Of a DNA stretch of 64,000 bases, positions 16,601-25,499 are shown one piece after another (within the stretch, counting starts at the first letter, position 1; the number at the start of each line of letters is the position of its first letter). Origin of the DNA: Desulfovibrio piger. GTDB lineage: Bacteria > Desulfobacterota > Desulfovibrionia > Desulfovibrionales > Desulfovibrionaceae. The stretch is taken from contig NZ_OX636706.1 in NCBI RefSeq assembly GCF_951793255.1, positions 310,001 through 374,000 of the forward strand. Reading direction: 5' to 3'. The translations under genes and the position numbers were made by a program. Below the pieces are notes generated by a model. That model was not told where the DNA came from. It saw only the letters and a program-made list of their open reading frames with translations, and searched no databases.

Positions 16601-17323
16601 ATGTTCCCCTTGCTGCACGGACGCCGCTGGTGGCATTTTCGCCGTTTTGAGGGTTTGCTGCTTTCCCTCGCCTGCATGTTCCTGCTGAATATCATTTTTC
16701 CCGGAAAAATCTATGGCGGCACGGCCCAGGCCTGCTACCTGCCCCTGCAACTGCTGGCCGGGATCAATCTGTACGGCCGCCTCCGGCCGGGCTTCTGGGC
16801 GGCGGCCCTGACGGCCGCAGGCATCCTGGCCCTGCATCCCTTCCAGGCGCTGTCCTCCATGCCCCGGGCGCTCCAGTTCAGCCTGCTTTTGCTGCACGGT
16901 CTGTTCTTCTTCATCATCCTGCTGGAAGTCTTCATCCAGCTTTACCGCGCCCAGACGCACCGCCTGCATCTGGATGCCCGGCAGACCCTTTGCGCGGGCC
17001 TTTCCGGCCTGCTGCTCATCGGCTACAGCGGCTTTTTCCTCTTCCTGCTGCTGGAGAACTTCCAGCCCGGTTCCTTCCGGGGCCCCGATCCCGGCGGTGT
17101 GAGCCTGCAGGATCTTTTCTCCTTCAGTTACATCAGCCTCATGACCATCGGCTACGGCGACATCACGCCCGTCTCCTGGGCCGCGCGCAATGCCACCGTG
17201 CTGGTGTCCCTGTCCGCCAACATCTACTCGCTGGTGGTCATCGCCTCCATCGTGGGCCGCACCTTTGCCAGCCGCCCCGGCCAGAAGGCGGACAAGGAGC
17301 CCGCCCCCAAAGAAAACCCGTAG
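16601..17323 (+). CDS. Two-pore-segment potassium channel protein
   Basis: This is a membrane ion channel of the Ion_trans_2 type. Of 240 residues, the first 125 form several hydrophobic segments, and the C-terminal third has the canonical pore: an outer helix, then the pore loop with selectivity filter TIGYGDITP (about residues 184-192), then an inner helix to about residue 222. The cytosolic tail is short with no RCK/TrkA-N domain, so gating by ligand is not evident. GGGAGG precedes the ATG. Confidence 0.88.
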   Translation: MFPLLHGRRWWHFRRFEGLLLSLACMFLLNIIFPGKIYGGTAQACYLPLQLLAGINLYGRLRPGFWAAALTAAGILALHPFQALSSMPRALQFSLLLLHGLFFFIILLEVFIQLYRAQTHRLHLDARQTLCAGLSGLLLIGYSGFFLFLLLENFQPGSFRGPDPGGVSLQDLFSFSYISLMTIGYGDITPVSWAARNATVLVSLSANIYSLVVIASIVGRTFASRPGQKADKEPAPKENP

Positions 17324-17449
17324 CGGTACCACAGGGATACTTCCGCCATCCATGTTCCGTACGAAAAAGAAGGGCGTCGTTCCCACCCCGCAGCGCACGA
17401 CGGACTACAGCACACACCTTCCCCTGCCGCCGTGCCCCGTCACAAGGCG

Positions 17450-18589
17450 CTACACGCGGCGGCGGAACATCCACACCGCCACGCAGACGCAGACCACGGT
17501 GATGGCGCAGATCTTGAGCAGGCTCACCGAAGCGGCCTCGAAGGTGATGTCACGCAGGAACACGCCCTGCACCAGGGTGGTGAAATGGCGGATGGGGTTG
17601 AGCTGGCTGCCGTGCTGCAAAAACATGGGCATGTTGATGACCGGTGTCACGGCCCCGGAAAGCAGGATGCAGGGCACGCCTACGGTGAAGGCGCCCAGAA
17701 AGGCCTGCTGCTGGGTGGAGGACAGGGAAGAGATCATCAGGCCGATGCCGCCCGCCGCCAGCGAGAAGATGAAGATGGCCACGTAAAGCAGCACGACGGA
17801 GCCCGTGAAGGGCACGCCGAAACCGAAGACCGAGACCAGCAAAAAGATGGTGCCGTGGGCCAGCCCCACCACGCAGCCGGGGATGAGCTTGGCAAGGGCG
17901 ATCTCGGTGGGTGTGGCCGGCGAGACCAGCAGCTGGTCGAAGGTGCCCGCCTCGCGCTCGCGGGCGATGGACAGGCCCGTCACCACCAGCCCCAGCATGA
18001 AGCTCAGCATGCCGATGAGGTTGGGCAGGAAGAACCACTGGAACTCGAAATTGGGGTTGAACCAGCTGCGCTGCCGGATGTCCAGGCTGCCGCCGCCCGC
18101 CAGCGCGGCCTGCCTCCCCAGCGGTGTCTGCACGGCCACCTCGGCCAGCATGACCTGCACATAGTAGGCCGCTATCTGGGCCGCGTTGGAACGCCTGCCG
18201 TCCAGCAGCAGCTGCACGGTCACGGGCTCGCCGCGGGCGGCCCTGCGGGAGAATTCCGCATCGAAGACCATGACGAACAGGGCCTTTTCCTGCTCGATGG
18301 CCGGGCGCACCTCCTGCTGCCCGCGCAGGAAGAACACATGCCGGAAGGTGGGCGAGCCCTCCAGACGGCGCACGATCTCCCGGCTCAGAGGGCCTTCGTC
18401 ATGGTCGAGCACGGCCACGTCCACATTGCGCACTTCCATGGTGGCGGCCCAGCCGAACACGATGATCTGCATGAGCGGCGGCACGATGAGCAGCATGCGG
18501 GAGATGGGATTGCAGAACAGGACCAGCAGTTCCTTGCGCACGATGGCCAGCATGCGCCGGATATGGAGCAGGAAGGCATCGCGCAGCAT
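17450..18589 (-). CDS. ybhR: ABC-2 exporter permease (YbhR-like)
   Basis: This membrane half of an ABC-2 exporter has 379 residues: one N-terminal helix (about 18-40), a large periplasmic domain (about 45-165) and five C-terminal helices (from about residue 172). This is the YhhJ/YbhR/YbhS layout. The start codon shares one base with the stop of the preceding permease gene (TGATG), so they are co-translated and probably form a heterodimer driven by the fused ATPase upstream. Relatives export cationic drugs or sodium; the substrate here is not known. Confidence 0.88.
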   Translation of the reverse strand: MLRDAFLLHIRRMLAIVRKELLVLFCNPISRMLLIVPPLMQIIVFGWAATMEVRNVDVAVLDHDEGPLSREIVRRLEGSPTFRHVFFLRGQQEVRPAIEQEKALFVMVFDAEFSRRAARGEPVTVQLLLDGRRSNAAQIAAYYVQVMLAEVAVQTPLGRQAALAGGGSLDIRQRSWFNPNFEFQWFFLPNLIGMLSFMLGLVVTGLSIAREREAGTFDQLLVSPATPTEIALAKLIPGCVVGLAHGTIFLLVSVFGFGVPFTGSVVLLYVAIFIFSLAAGGIGLMISSLSSTQQQAFLGAFTVGVPCILLSGAVTPVINMPMFLQHGSQLNPIRHFTTLVQGVFLRDITFEAASVSLLKICAITVVCVCVAVWMFRRRV

Positions 18590-19728
18590 CAGACATCCAG
18601 CCTTTTGACCAGCTTTTTATAGACCAGCCCCAGCATGAGCAGGGCCAGCAGGCTCATGGCCCCCAGACAGGGCCAGAACAGCTCCCAGACGTCCCCGGTC
18701 AGGAAGAGCGTCCGCAAACAGGTATTGAAGTAACGGGCCGGCACCAGATGGGTGATGGCCTGCAGGACGGGCGGCATGCTGTTGATGTCGAACACGAAGC
18801 CCGACAGCAGCAGGGCGGGCAAAAAGCCGGAAAAAAGCCCGGCCTCGGCGGCCTGCAACTGGCTGTGCAGGCTCACGGAGATGAGCAGGCCCTGCCCCAG
18901 GGCGCAGAGCATGAATACCGAGGAGATGAACAGCAGCGCCCCCACCGAGCCCCGGTAAGGCACGCCGAACAGGGTCACGGCGGCCAGCGCGCACAGGCCC
19001 ATGCTGAACATTCCTATGCAGTAATAGGGGATGAGCTTGCCGAGCAGCACCTGCCAGCGGCTCACGGGCGTGGCCAGCATGGCCTCCATGGTGCCGCGCT
19101 CCCACTCGCGGGCAAAGACCAGCGAGGTCAGCAGGGTACCGATGAGCGTCATGATGACCGTGATGGCTCCGGGTACCAGAAAGCGCTCGCTCTTGGCCGT
19201 GGGATTGTACCAGTAGCGCTCCTCTATGCTCACCGGGCCGGCCTGCGGCACCCCGCCCGCCTGCCGGGCCCCCTGCCAGCGCAGCAGCACGGCCTGCGCA
19301 TAGCTCTGGATGAAGCGGGCCACGTTGGGCTCGGTACCGTCCACGATGAGCTGCACGTCCGCCGTCGTGCCCCGGTCCAGGTGGGCGTCGAACTGCTGGC
19401 CCAGCACCAGGATGCCCTGCACGGAGGATTCGCGCATCAGGCGCTCGCCCTCGCGCATATGGCTGATGGAACGGATGACGAAGTGCGGCGAATGGGCAAA
19501 GTCCGTCAGCAGGGCCCGCGAATGCTGGCCGCCGCTCTGGTTGAGCACGGCCAGCTGCAATACGCCCGCGTCCAGGGTGATGCCGTAGCCGAAGAGCAGC
19601 AGGAACAGCAGGGGCAGCACACCGGCCACCAGATAGGACGAGGGGTCCCGCACGATCTGCTGGAACTCCTTGCCCACCAGGGCCAGCAATTGCCGCACCC
19701 AGAGGCGGCGTGACAGACGTTCTTGCAT
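18589..19728 (-). CDS. ybhS: ABC-2 exporter permease (YbhS-like)
   Basis: This second ABC-2 permease also has 379 residues and the same topology (first helix about residues 32-52, periplasmic domain, then the five-helix block from about 180). The motif REWERGTMEAMLATPV near residues 230-245 is typical of ABC2_membrane_3 proteins. GAGGGAATACTG before the ATG at 19728 picks this start over one 66 bases upstream. The gene lies 217 bases after the ATPase gene, a gap larger than the other joints in the operon. Confidence 0.88.
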   Translation of the reverse strand: MQERLSRRLWVRQLLALVGKEFQQIVRDPSSYLVAGVLPLLFLLLFGYGITLDAGVLQLAVLNQSGGQHSRALLTDFAHSPHFVIRSISHMREGERLMRESSVQGILVLGQQFDAHLDRGTTADVQLIVDGTEPNVARFIQSYAQAVLLRWQGARQAGGVPQAGPVSIEERYWYNPTAKSERFLVPGAITVIMTLIGTLLTSLVFAREWERGTMEAMLATPVSRWQVLLGKLIPYYCIGMFSMGLCALAAVTLFGVPYRGSVGALLFISSVFMLCALGQGLLISVSLHSQLQAAEAGLFSGFLPALLLSGFVFDINSMPPVLQAITHLVPARYFNTCLRTLFLTGDVWELFWPCLGAMSLLALLMLGLVYKKLVKRLDV

Positions 19729-19945
19729 CAGTATTCCCTCTCCCGGCCTGCCGTTGCAGACGCCATCTTTCCTATCCGCTTTCCCGTCCCGCATCCCTGC
19801 CGCCCCGGCGCAAGATTCCGGCCCCCTGCCCTGCCGGTCAGGGCCAGCGCAGGGCCGCGGCCGTCAAACGGCAAGGCAGCGCGGCCGTCAAAGCAAGGCG
19901 GGGAAGCTGGAGCTACCTTTCCCCCGCAGCCGCATGAGCCATCCC

Positions 19946-21844
19946 CTATTGCGGGTGCTCGGCATCATAACGCCGGATGCTGGCGATGAAGGCATCTTCC
20001 AGCGTGGGGTCCTCAGGTACGCCCGGCAAGCCCCGGCAGGAGGCCTTGAGCTCGTCCGGCGTGCCCATGCTGATCATGGCGCCCCGGTAGATGAGGGCCA
20101 TGCGGTCACAGTATTCGGCTTCTTCCATGAAATGCGTGGTCACCAGCACCGAGGCACCGGCCTCGGTCATGGCCGTGATATGCTTCCAGAAGTCCCGGCG
20201 GGTACGCGCGTCCACGCCCGATGTGGGCTCGTCCAAAAACAGCACCGGCGGCTCGTGCAGGGTGGCGCACAGCAGGGCCAGGCGCTGCTTCTGCCCCAGC
20301 GGCAGGCTGTGGGTGCGGCTGTCCAGATAGTCCGTCAGTTCCAGGGCCTGCGCCAGCACGGGCAGCAGGGCCTTGCGGCGTTCCGGGGCCAGACCGTACA
20401 GCTCCGCACAGGTCAGGATGTTCTCGCGCACCGGGATGTCCAGATACAGGGAAAATTTCTGCGCCATGTAGCCCAGACGCGAACGCGCCGCACTGCCCGC
20501 ACGCAGCAGATCCACGCCGTCCACGCTGCACTGGCCCGACGTGGGCCGCGACAGGCCGCAAAGCATGCGGAAGGTGGTGGACTTGCCCGCACCGTTGGGC
20601 CCAAGAAGACCAAATATCTCCCCGGCGCGCACCGTGAAGCTGATGTGGTCCGCCGCCGTGAAATCCCCGAAGCGCTTGGTCAGCGCCTTGGCCACGATGC
20701 GTTCCGGCGCTTCCACGGACAGTTGCGACACATGCCCGCCGCTCTCGCCGCCTGTCCTGCCGTAGGGCGAAGGCTCCTGATTGAGCCCGCCCACCATATG
20801 CATGTAGGCGTCTTCCAGACGGGCGGGGACGTTCTCCCCCCCGGCCTCGCGCACGGCGGCCCGGGTGCTTTCCGGGGCATCCCGCCCCAGCAGCACGCGG
20901 ATGCGGCTGCCCTGCATCAGGGCATCTTCCACGCCCGGCGTCCGCGTCCAGCGGGCCAGGGCCGCCTTGCTGCCCTCGCTGCCCGGCGACACATGGAACA
21001 CGCGCCCTTCCACCCGGGCGGTGAGCCCCTCGGGCGGGCCGTCGTAAAGGATGCGGCCGCCGTCCAGCATGATGATGCCCGGACAGCGCGCGGCCTCGTC
21101 CAGATAGGCCGTGGACCAGATGACGGTCATGCCGTCGTCGCTCAGTTCGCTGACCATCTGCCACAGCTCCTGCCGCGACAGAGGGTCCACGCCCACGCCG
21201 GGTTCGTCCAGCAGCAGTACGCGCGGCGCCCCCAGCAGGGCGCAGGCGATGCCCAGTTTCTGCTTCATGCCGCCGGAAAGGCGTCCGGCCAGACGGCGGG
21301 TGAACGGTCCCAGCGAGGTGAAGGCCAGCAACCTGTCGAACAGGGCATCGCGGGCCTCGCCCTCCAGACCGCGCAGACGGGCGTGCAGGCGCAGGTTGGC
21401 CATGACGGAAAGGTCTTCATACAGGCCGAAACGCTGCGGCATGTAGCCGATGCTGTTGGGCGCGTCCGCCGCCACCTCACGGGCGGGACGACCGAACAGC
21501 AGGGCCTGCCCCGCCGCCGGTTCCATGAGCCCGGCCAGCAGGCGCAGCAGGGTGGTCTTGCCCGCGCCGTCCGGCCCCACGAGACCGGTGATGCGCCCTG
21601 CCGGGATGCGGGCATCCAGGCCGCGCAGGGCCTCCACGGCCCCGAAGCGCATGGCCAGACCGCGCAGCTCCACGGCGATGCCGTCCTGCGGCGTCGCGGC
21701 GTCCTGCACAGCCTCCGGGGTGGCGGCAGCCTGCCGGCCGGTTGCCCCGCTCCGGTCATCGCCATCGGCACGACCGTGCGCAGGCCGGGCCGTGTCCGGC
21801 ACCCCGGCTGCCCGACGCCGCCACCAGGCGGACCAGAAGGACAT
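19946..21844 (-). CDS. ybhF: Tandem ABC ATPase of the exporter (YbhF-like)
   Basis: This fused double ATP-binding subunit powers the permease pair. The 632-residue protein has two complete nucleotide-binding domains: the first with P-loop GPDGAGKTT (about residues 89-97) and signature RLSGGMKQK, the second with GPNGAGKST (about 415-423) and a signature region where the usual LSGGQ reads SLPLGQKQR. That second signature is degenerate, so the second site may be catalytically weaker. Residues 1-50 form a low-complexity extension. Its start overlaps the stop of the HlyD gene by one base (TAATG). Confidence 0.9.
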   Translation of the reverse strand: MSFWSAWWRRRAAGVPDTARPAHGRADGDDRSGATGRQAAATPEAVQDAATPQDGIAVELRGLAMRFGAVEALRGLDARIPAGRITGLVGPDGAGKTTLLRLLAGLMEPAAGQALLFGRPAREVAADAPNSIGYMPQRFGLYEDLSVMANLRLHARLRGLEGEARDALFDRLLAFTSLGPFTRRLAGRLSGGMKQKLGIACALLGAPRVLLLDEPGVGVDPLSRQELWQMVSELSDDGMTVIWSTAYLDEAARCPGIIMLDGGRILYDGPPEGLTARVEGRVFHVSPGSEGSKAALARWTRTPGVEDALMQGSRIRVLLGRDAPESTRAAVREAGGENVPARLEDAYMHMVGGLNQEPSPYGRTGGESGGHVSQLSVEAPERIVAKALTKRFGDFTAADHISFTVRAGEIFGLLGPNGAGKSTTFRMLCGLSRPTSGQCSVDGVDLLRAGSAARSRLGYMAQKFSLYLDIPVRENILTCAELYGLAPERRKALLPVLAQALELTDYLDSRTHSLPLGQKQRLALLCATLHEPPVLFLDEPTSGVDARTRRDFWKHITAMTEAGASVLVTTHFMEEAEYCDRMALIYRGAMISMGTPDELKASCRGLPGVPEDPTLEDAFIASIRRYDAEHPQ

Positions 21845-22821
21845 TAGGGCTCCACCAGGGTCACGGTCACGGGCATGCCCTGCCGCATGACGTTATCGGG
21901 ATCGTCCACCTGCACCCGCAGGCGGTAGACCAGCGAGGTGCGCACTTCCATGGTCTCCACGCTCTTGGGCGTGAACTCCGCCGCCGGAGAGATGAAGCCC
22001 ACCCGGCCCGAAAATTCCTTGTCCGGCACCGCATCCACGCGCACCCGCACGGCCATGCCCGGCTTGATGCGCCCCAGTTGCGGCTCGTCCACATAGACGC
22101 GCAGCCACACCGGGTCCACCAGGCTCAGGGTGTACACGGTCTGCCCGGCCTGCACGATGGCCCCGGCCTCGCGGGCACGGGTCAGGACGATGCCGTCCTG
22201 CGGCGCGGTCAGCAGCGCATCACGCAGCCGGATCTCCGCCAGCTCCAGTGCCGCCGCCGCAGCATCCACCGCCGCCCGCTGGGCCAGCACCTCTTCCTCG
22301 CGGTAGCCGGACAGCAGCATGTCGAGCTGTTCCTGTGCCGAGCGCAGCTCCGCCCGGGCCGACCTGTCCGAACTGCGCGCGTTGTCCAGCTCTTTCTGGG
22401 AGATGGCGTTGCGTGCGCGCATGGCGCTGACGCGGTTCAGATTGATGGCCGCATTGTCGGCCACGGCACGGGCACGGGCCACGGCGGCGCGGGCCTGTTC
22501 CACTTCTTCCGTACGGTAACCGCGCTCCAGGCGCAGCAGCTGGGCCTTCTGCCCGGCCAGCTGGGCCGCCGTCTGGTCCCGCTGCTGGCGCAACAGGTCG
22601 TCGTCCAGCCGGGCCAGCTCCTGTCCGGCGCGCACGCTGTCGCCTTCGTCCACCAGCACCTGGGCGATACGGCCATCCACGCGGAAGCTCACATCCACCT
22701 GACGGATCTCCACATTACCGTACAGCACCAGGCTCCCCTGCGTCCTGTCCCACAGGAAGTACCAGCCCAGCGCCACGGCCACGCCCACAAGCAGCACCGC
22801 TGCCAGAATCTTTTGCCGCAT
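21844..22821 (-). CDS. ybhG: HlyD-family membrane-fusion protein (YbhG-like)
   Basis: This periplasmic adaptor links the ABC exporter to an outer-membrane channel. Its 325 residues hold an N-terminal anchor helix (about 4-22), a lipoyl half-motif around VDGRIAQVLVDEGDSVRAG, a long coiled-coil hairpin (about 75-185, Ala/Arg/Glu-rich) and the second lipoyl half plus beta-barrel (about 190-320). GGGAGAG just upstream favours the ATG at 22821 over one 15 bases earlier. It is first in the four-gene operon. No outer-membrane factor gene is in the window. Confidence 0.9.
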   Translation of the reverse strand: MRQKILAAVLLVGVAVALGWYFLWDRTQGSLVLYGNVEIRQVDVSFRVDGRIAQVLVDEGDSVRAGQELARLDDDLLRQQRDQTAAQLAGQKAQLLRLERGYRTEEVEQARAAVARARAVADNAAINLNRVSAMRARNAISQKELDNARSSDRSARAELRSAQEQLDMLLSGYREEEVLAQRAAVDAAAAALELAEIRLRDALLTAPQDGIVLTRAREAGAIVQAGQTVYTLSLVDPVWLRVYVDEPQLGRIKPGMAVRVRVDAVPDKEFSGRVGFISPAAEFTPKSVETMEVRTSLVYRLRVQVDDPDNVMRQGMPVTVTLVEP

Positions 22822-23006
22822 ATCTCTCTCCCGCATGGAGCCCGGTCAGGAAGGAAGTCCCCCTGCGCCCCGCAGCCCCGGACACGTCTCCATTCTGGCC
22901 CCGGATCGGGAATCCGGCATGATACCGGCCGGATGCGACCGTCAGGGCCCTCAGGCTAGGCAGCATACGAAGATTGTCCCGCCCTGTCCATCCGGGGCGG
23001 GGATGG

Positions 23007-23113
23007 CGGGGGAGGAAGGGGCGTTTTTTGTAAAAACTGCCCCTTCCTCCCCCGTACCCCCTCCAACCCCGAAAAAACTTTGCTCCGGTCGGTATGGCAG
23101 GTCCCCGTCTTTG
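23007..23113 (-). repeat. Hairpin repeat, copy C
   Basis: Read on the minus strand it starts CAAAGACGGGGACC, continues through GCAAAGTTTTTTCGGGGTTG and a G-rich arm, and ends in a hairpin with arms GGGGGAGGAAGGGGC and its complement separated by T- and A-runs. It is nearly identical to copy D at 25368-25475 and in the opposite orientation. Confidence 0.8.
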
Positions 23114-23364
23114 AGCGGCGGCAGGAACTTCCCGCCCCGGTCCATGAAACAAGAAAGCCTGATAGCTGTGCAAGATGTAAGGGAAACATAAGCTCTCAGC
23201 ATCCGGCACGGAAGATGGAACAAAAGACAGAAGCCCACCGCAGACCGGGGAACACGGGCCGGCGGCTGTACGGCAGGCCATGCCGGACAAACGAAAGATG
23301 GAACAGGGAAGAAGGGGCAGGAAAAAGACAGCCCTCATGACGACGGCGCTGGGGAAGCGCAGAC

Positions 23365-23393
23365 AAAAAAGCCCGTCGCAGGACACGACGGGC
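23365..23393 (-). terminator. Terminator of the hydF-small peptide transcript
   Basis: GCCCGTCG (23371-23378) pairs with CGACGGGC (23386-23393), and the plus-strand A-run before it gives a U-run to minus-strand mRNA. It lies beyond the 28-codon gene, implying that gene is part of the hyd transcript. Confidence 0.75.
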
Positions 23394-23576
23394 CGGGGAA
23401 CATGGACAGGAGAGCCGCTGCCGTCAGGTCAGGACAGCGGAGAAAGGGACAGGCTCACCCAGACATGGCTGCCGCGGGGCCTTTTCCCGGAAGGGTCAGC
23501 GGTCTTCCTCCTTGCGCCGGGCGGAAAATTCTTCCAGACGCTTTTCCCCGGGACCCGGGGCAGGACGACGGGGCAT

Positions 23577-23663
23577 TCAGCCGCAACCGCCATTCTTGAA
23601 GACCCAGCGCATGACGAGGAACATGACGATGATGCCGATGACGGCGAACAACGGTCCAGGCAT
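23577..23663 (-). CDS. 28-residue membrane peptide downstream of hydF
   Basis: A short frame starts with ATG at 23663, preceded by GGGAGGT at good spacing. It encodes MPGPLFAVIGIIVM, then a hydrophobic stretch to about residue 18, then RWVFKNGGCG and a stop. It therefore looks like a single-pass membrane peptide with a short tail ending in Gly-Gly-Cys-Gly. It sits 39 bases after hydF and before the transcript's terminator, so it is likely expressed with the hydrogenase maturation genes. I do not recognise the family. Small cysteine-tailed membrane peptides are known near metal-handling genes, but no function is claimed. The strong ribosome site and the coherent hydrophobic pattern are the evidence that it is real. 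Confidence 0.65.
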   Translation of the reverse strand: MPGPLFAVIGIIVMFLVMRWVFKNGGCG

Positions 23664-23702
23664 ATGACCTCCCGGGCATGATGCATGCCCTGTGGTTACG
23701 GG

Positions 23703-24947
23703 TTATCCCGGCAGCTGCGCTTCGGCACGCCAGGCGGCCAGCGCTTCCGGGAAGGGAGAGAGCACGCGTTCCAGCACGCCCTGTGCCAGCGAGATGCACA
23801 TGCCGTAATTGGTCATGGGCAGCCCGTGGGCCCGGGCTTCGTCCAGCCGGGCCAGCATCTGGCCGCGCGTGATGGCGCAGGCGCCGCAATGCACCACGGC
23901 GGCCGCGTCTCCCGCATATTCGGTAAATTCCTTGCCGGCCAGCATGGGGGTCTCCACGGGGCCGCCGGCCAGCCGGGCCAGCAGGCGCGGAATCTTCACG
24001 CGGCCGATGTCATCTTTTTGCGCATGGTGCGAGCAGGCTTCCTGCACCAGCACGGTCTGGCCGGGCCGCAGACGGGTCAGGGCCGCCGCCCCCCGGGCCA
24101 GATCCACCAGATCGCCCTTGGCGCGGGCCATGAGGATGGAGAACGTGGTCAGGGGCACGGACGGCGGCGTCAGGCGCGCGGCCACATGCACCACCTGCGA
24201 ATCGCAGACCACCAGATCCGGCGGCTCCCGCAAGGCGGCAAAGGCCTGCGGCAGCTGCTCTTCCGTCACCACAAGGCACAGGCAGCGGCCGTCCAGGCTG
24301 TCCCGGATGGTCTGCACCTGCGGCAGGATGAGGCGGCCCTGCGGCGCCCCGGAATCCAGCGGCACCACCAGCAGCAGCGTGCCGTGCTCCGGCAGCAGGT
24401 CGTGCACCAGCGGCGGCTGTTTCAGGGCCCCGGCCGGAGCCAGACGGGCCAGCGCCGCCCGGATGCCTTCCAGTCCCCAGCCTTCCCGGGCCGAGGCCCA
24501 GAGCACGGGGACCGTCACGGCAAGGCCGTCAGGACGCCATGCGGCATCACAGGTGTCCGCCGTCCCGCGGCTGTTGACCACCACGGCAAAGGGGATGCCC
24601 GCAGCGGCCAGACGGGCGGCGGTGTCGGCGTCCACGGCCTCCCAGCAGGGGGCATCCAGCACCAGCAGGGCCACGTCCACCCGGCGCATGGCCCGCAGGC
24701 TGCGCTCCACCCGCTGGGCGCCCAGCGAGGCGTCCCGGTCGTCCAGCCCGGCCGTATCCAGAAAGACCACCGGCCCCAGGGGCGCCATCTCCAGCGTCTT
24801 TTCCACCGGGTCCGCCGTACTGCCCGGCGTGGGGGAAACGATGGCCACGTCCTGACCCACGAGCGCGTTGAGCAAGGAAGACTTGCCCGCATTGCGCCGC
24901 CCGAACAGACCGATATGCAGGCGCAGGGCCTTGGGACTTTCGTTCAT
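23703..24947 (-). CDS. hydF: [FeFe] hydrogenase maturation GTPase HydF
   Basis: This scaffold GTPase assembles the 2Fe subcluster of the H-cluster and delivers it to HydA. Its 414 residues have an N-terminal GTPase domain with P-loop GRRNAGKSS (residues 16-24), G3 DTAG, a dimerisation domain, and a C-terminal Fe-S domain with a cysteine in QEACSHH and the pair in HCGAC, the C...HCxxC ligand set of HydF. GAAGGAG placed just before the ATG at 24947 rules out the in-frame ATG 15 bases upstream. It is separated from hydE by 552 bases that include repeat D, and is bracketed by repeats C and D. Confidence 0.95.
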   Translation of the reverse strand: MNESPKALRLHIGLFGRRNAGKSSLLNALVGQDVAIVSPTPGSTADPVEKTLEMAPLGPVVFLDTAGLDDRDASLGAQRVERSLRAMRRVDVALLVLDAPCWEAVDADTAARLAAAGIPFAVVVNSRGTADTCDAAWRPDGLAVTVPVLWASAREGWGLEGIRAALARLAPAGALKQPPLVHDLLPEHGTLLLVVPLDSGAPQGRLILPQVQTIRDSLDGRCLCLVVTEEQLPQAFAALREPPDLVVCDSQVVHVAARLTPPSVPLTTFSILMARAKGDLVDLARGAAALTRLRPGQTVLVQEACSHHAQKDDIGRVKIPRLLARLAGGPVETPMLAGKEFTEYAGDAAAVVHCGACAITRGQMLARLDEARAHGLPMTNYGMCISLAQGVLERVLSPFPEALAAWRAEAQLPG

Positions 24948-25499
24948 GCCGAACTCCTTCATGCTGGCCGCCGGTCATGCCGGACGACACGCCTTAACTT
25001 GTATGCTGAAAATCCTGATGCGGAAGCTACGGGAGGCGACAGGACAGGCCCATGCCTTCAGCCGCGCTCCCGGCCTTTCCTTCCAGATATAGGAACGCCA
25101 CGGGCACCTGTCCATGCCGTCATCATCGAAAGAGCATAAAACACTGCCCCGCTGCACATTCCAGGCCCGCTTGCAGCAGCTCTCCCCGCTCCCTGGCCGT
25201 CGCCGTCACAGAAGCCTTTCCTCACCAAAGACAAGGGGGTCCGTTCCACACCTGCCCTGTCACGGACATCCCGGCATGAGGACACAGAGAATAAAGCGAC
25301 TCGCCAAAGTCCCTCTGACATCTCCCAGCCCCCCACGGCCATCCCGCGATGTCCCTGCCCTCGCAGACAAAGACGGGGACCCATCATACCGGCCGGAACA
25401 AAGTTTTTTCGGGGTTGGAGGGGGTACGGGGGAGGAAGGGGCAGTTTTTACCAAAAAACGCCCCTTCCTCCCCCGTCAAAACATCTCGCACTCCCCTGC
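24948..25499. other. Gene-free region between hydE and hydF
   Basis: This 552-base gap contains repeat copy D near hydE. The remainder, next to hydF, shows no supported gene. It must carry either read-through or a separate hydF promoter; no convincing hexamers were identified. Confidence 0.45.
25368..25475 (+). repeat. Hairpin repeat, copy D
   Basis: It runs from CAAAGACGGGGAC (25368) through AAAGTTTTTTCGGGGTTGG to the hairpin with arms GGGGGAGGAAGGGGC and GCCCCTTCCTCCCCC (ending about 25475). It matches copy C over its whole length with only a few differences. The hairpin end lies 25 bases past the hydE stop. Confidence 0.8.

Larger units (their letters stand above)
22822..23576. other. Gene-free region with repeat copy C and a terminator
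   Basis: The 755 bases between the exporter operon and the hyd island hold hairpin-repeat copy C (23007-23113) and, at 23365-23393, the terminator of the hydF transcript. Open frames here run through the repeat and lack ribosome sites. The rest shows no feature I can support. Confidence 0.5.

Noticed and set aside
22951..23386. Open frames across repeat copy C
   Set aside because: They arise from the purine/pyrimidine-rich hairpin read in several frames, lack ribosome sites and reproduce at copy D.
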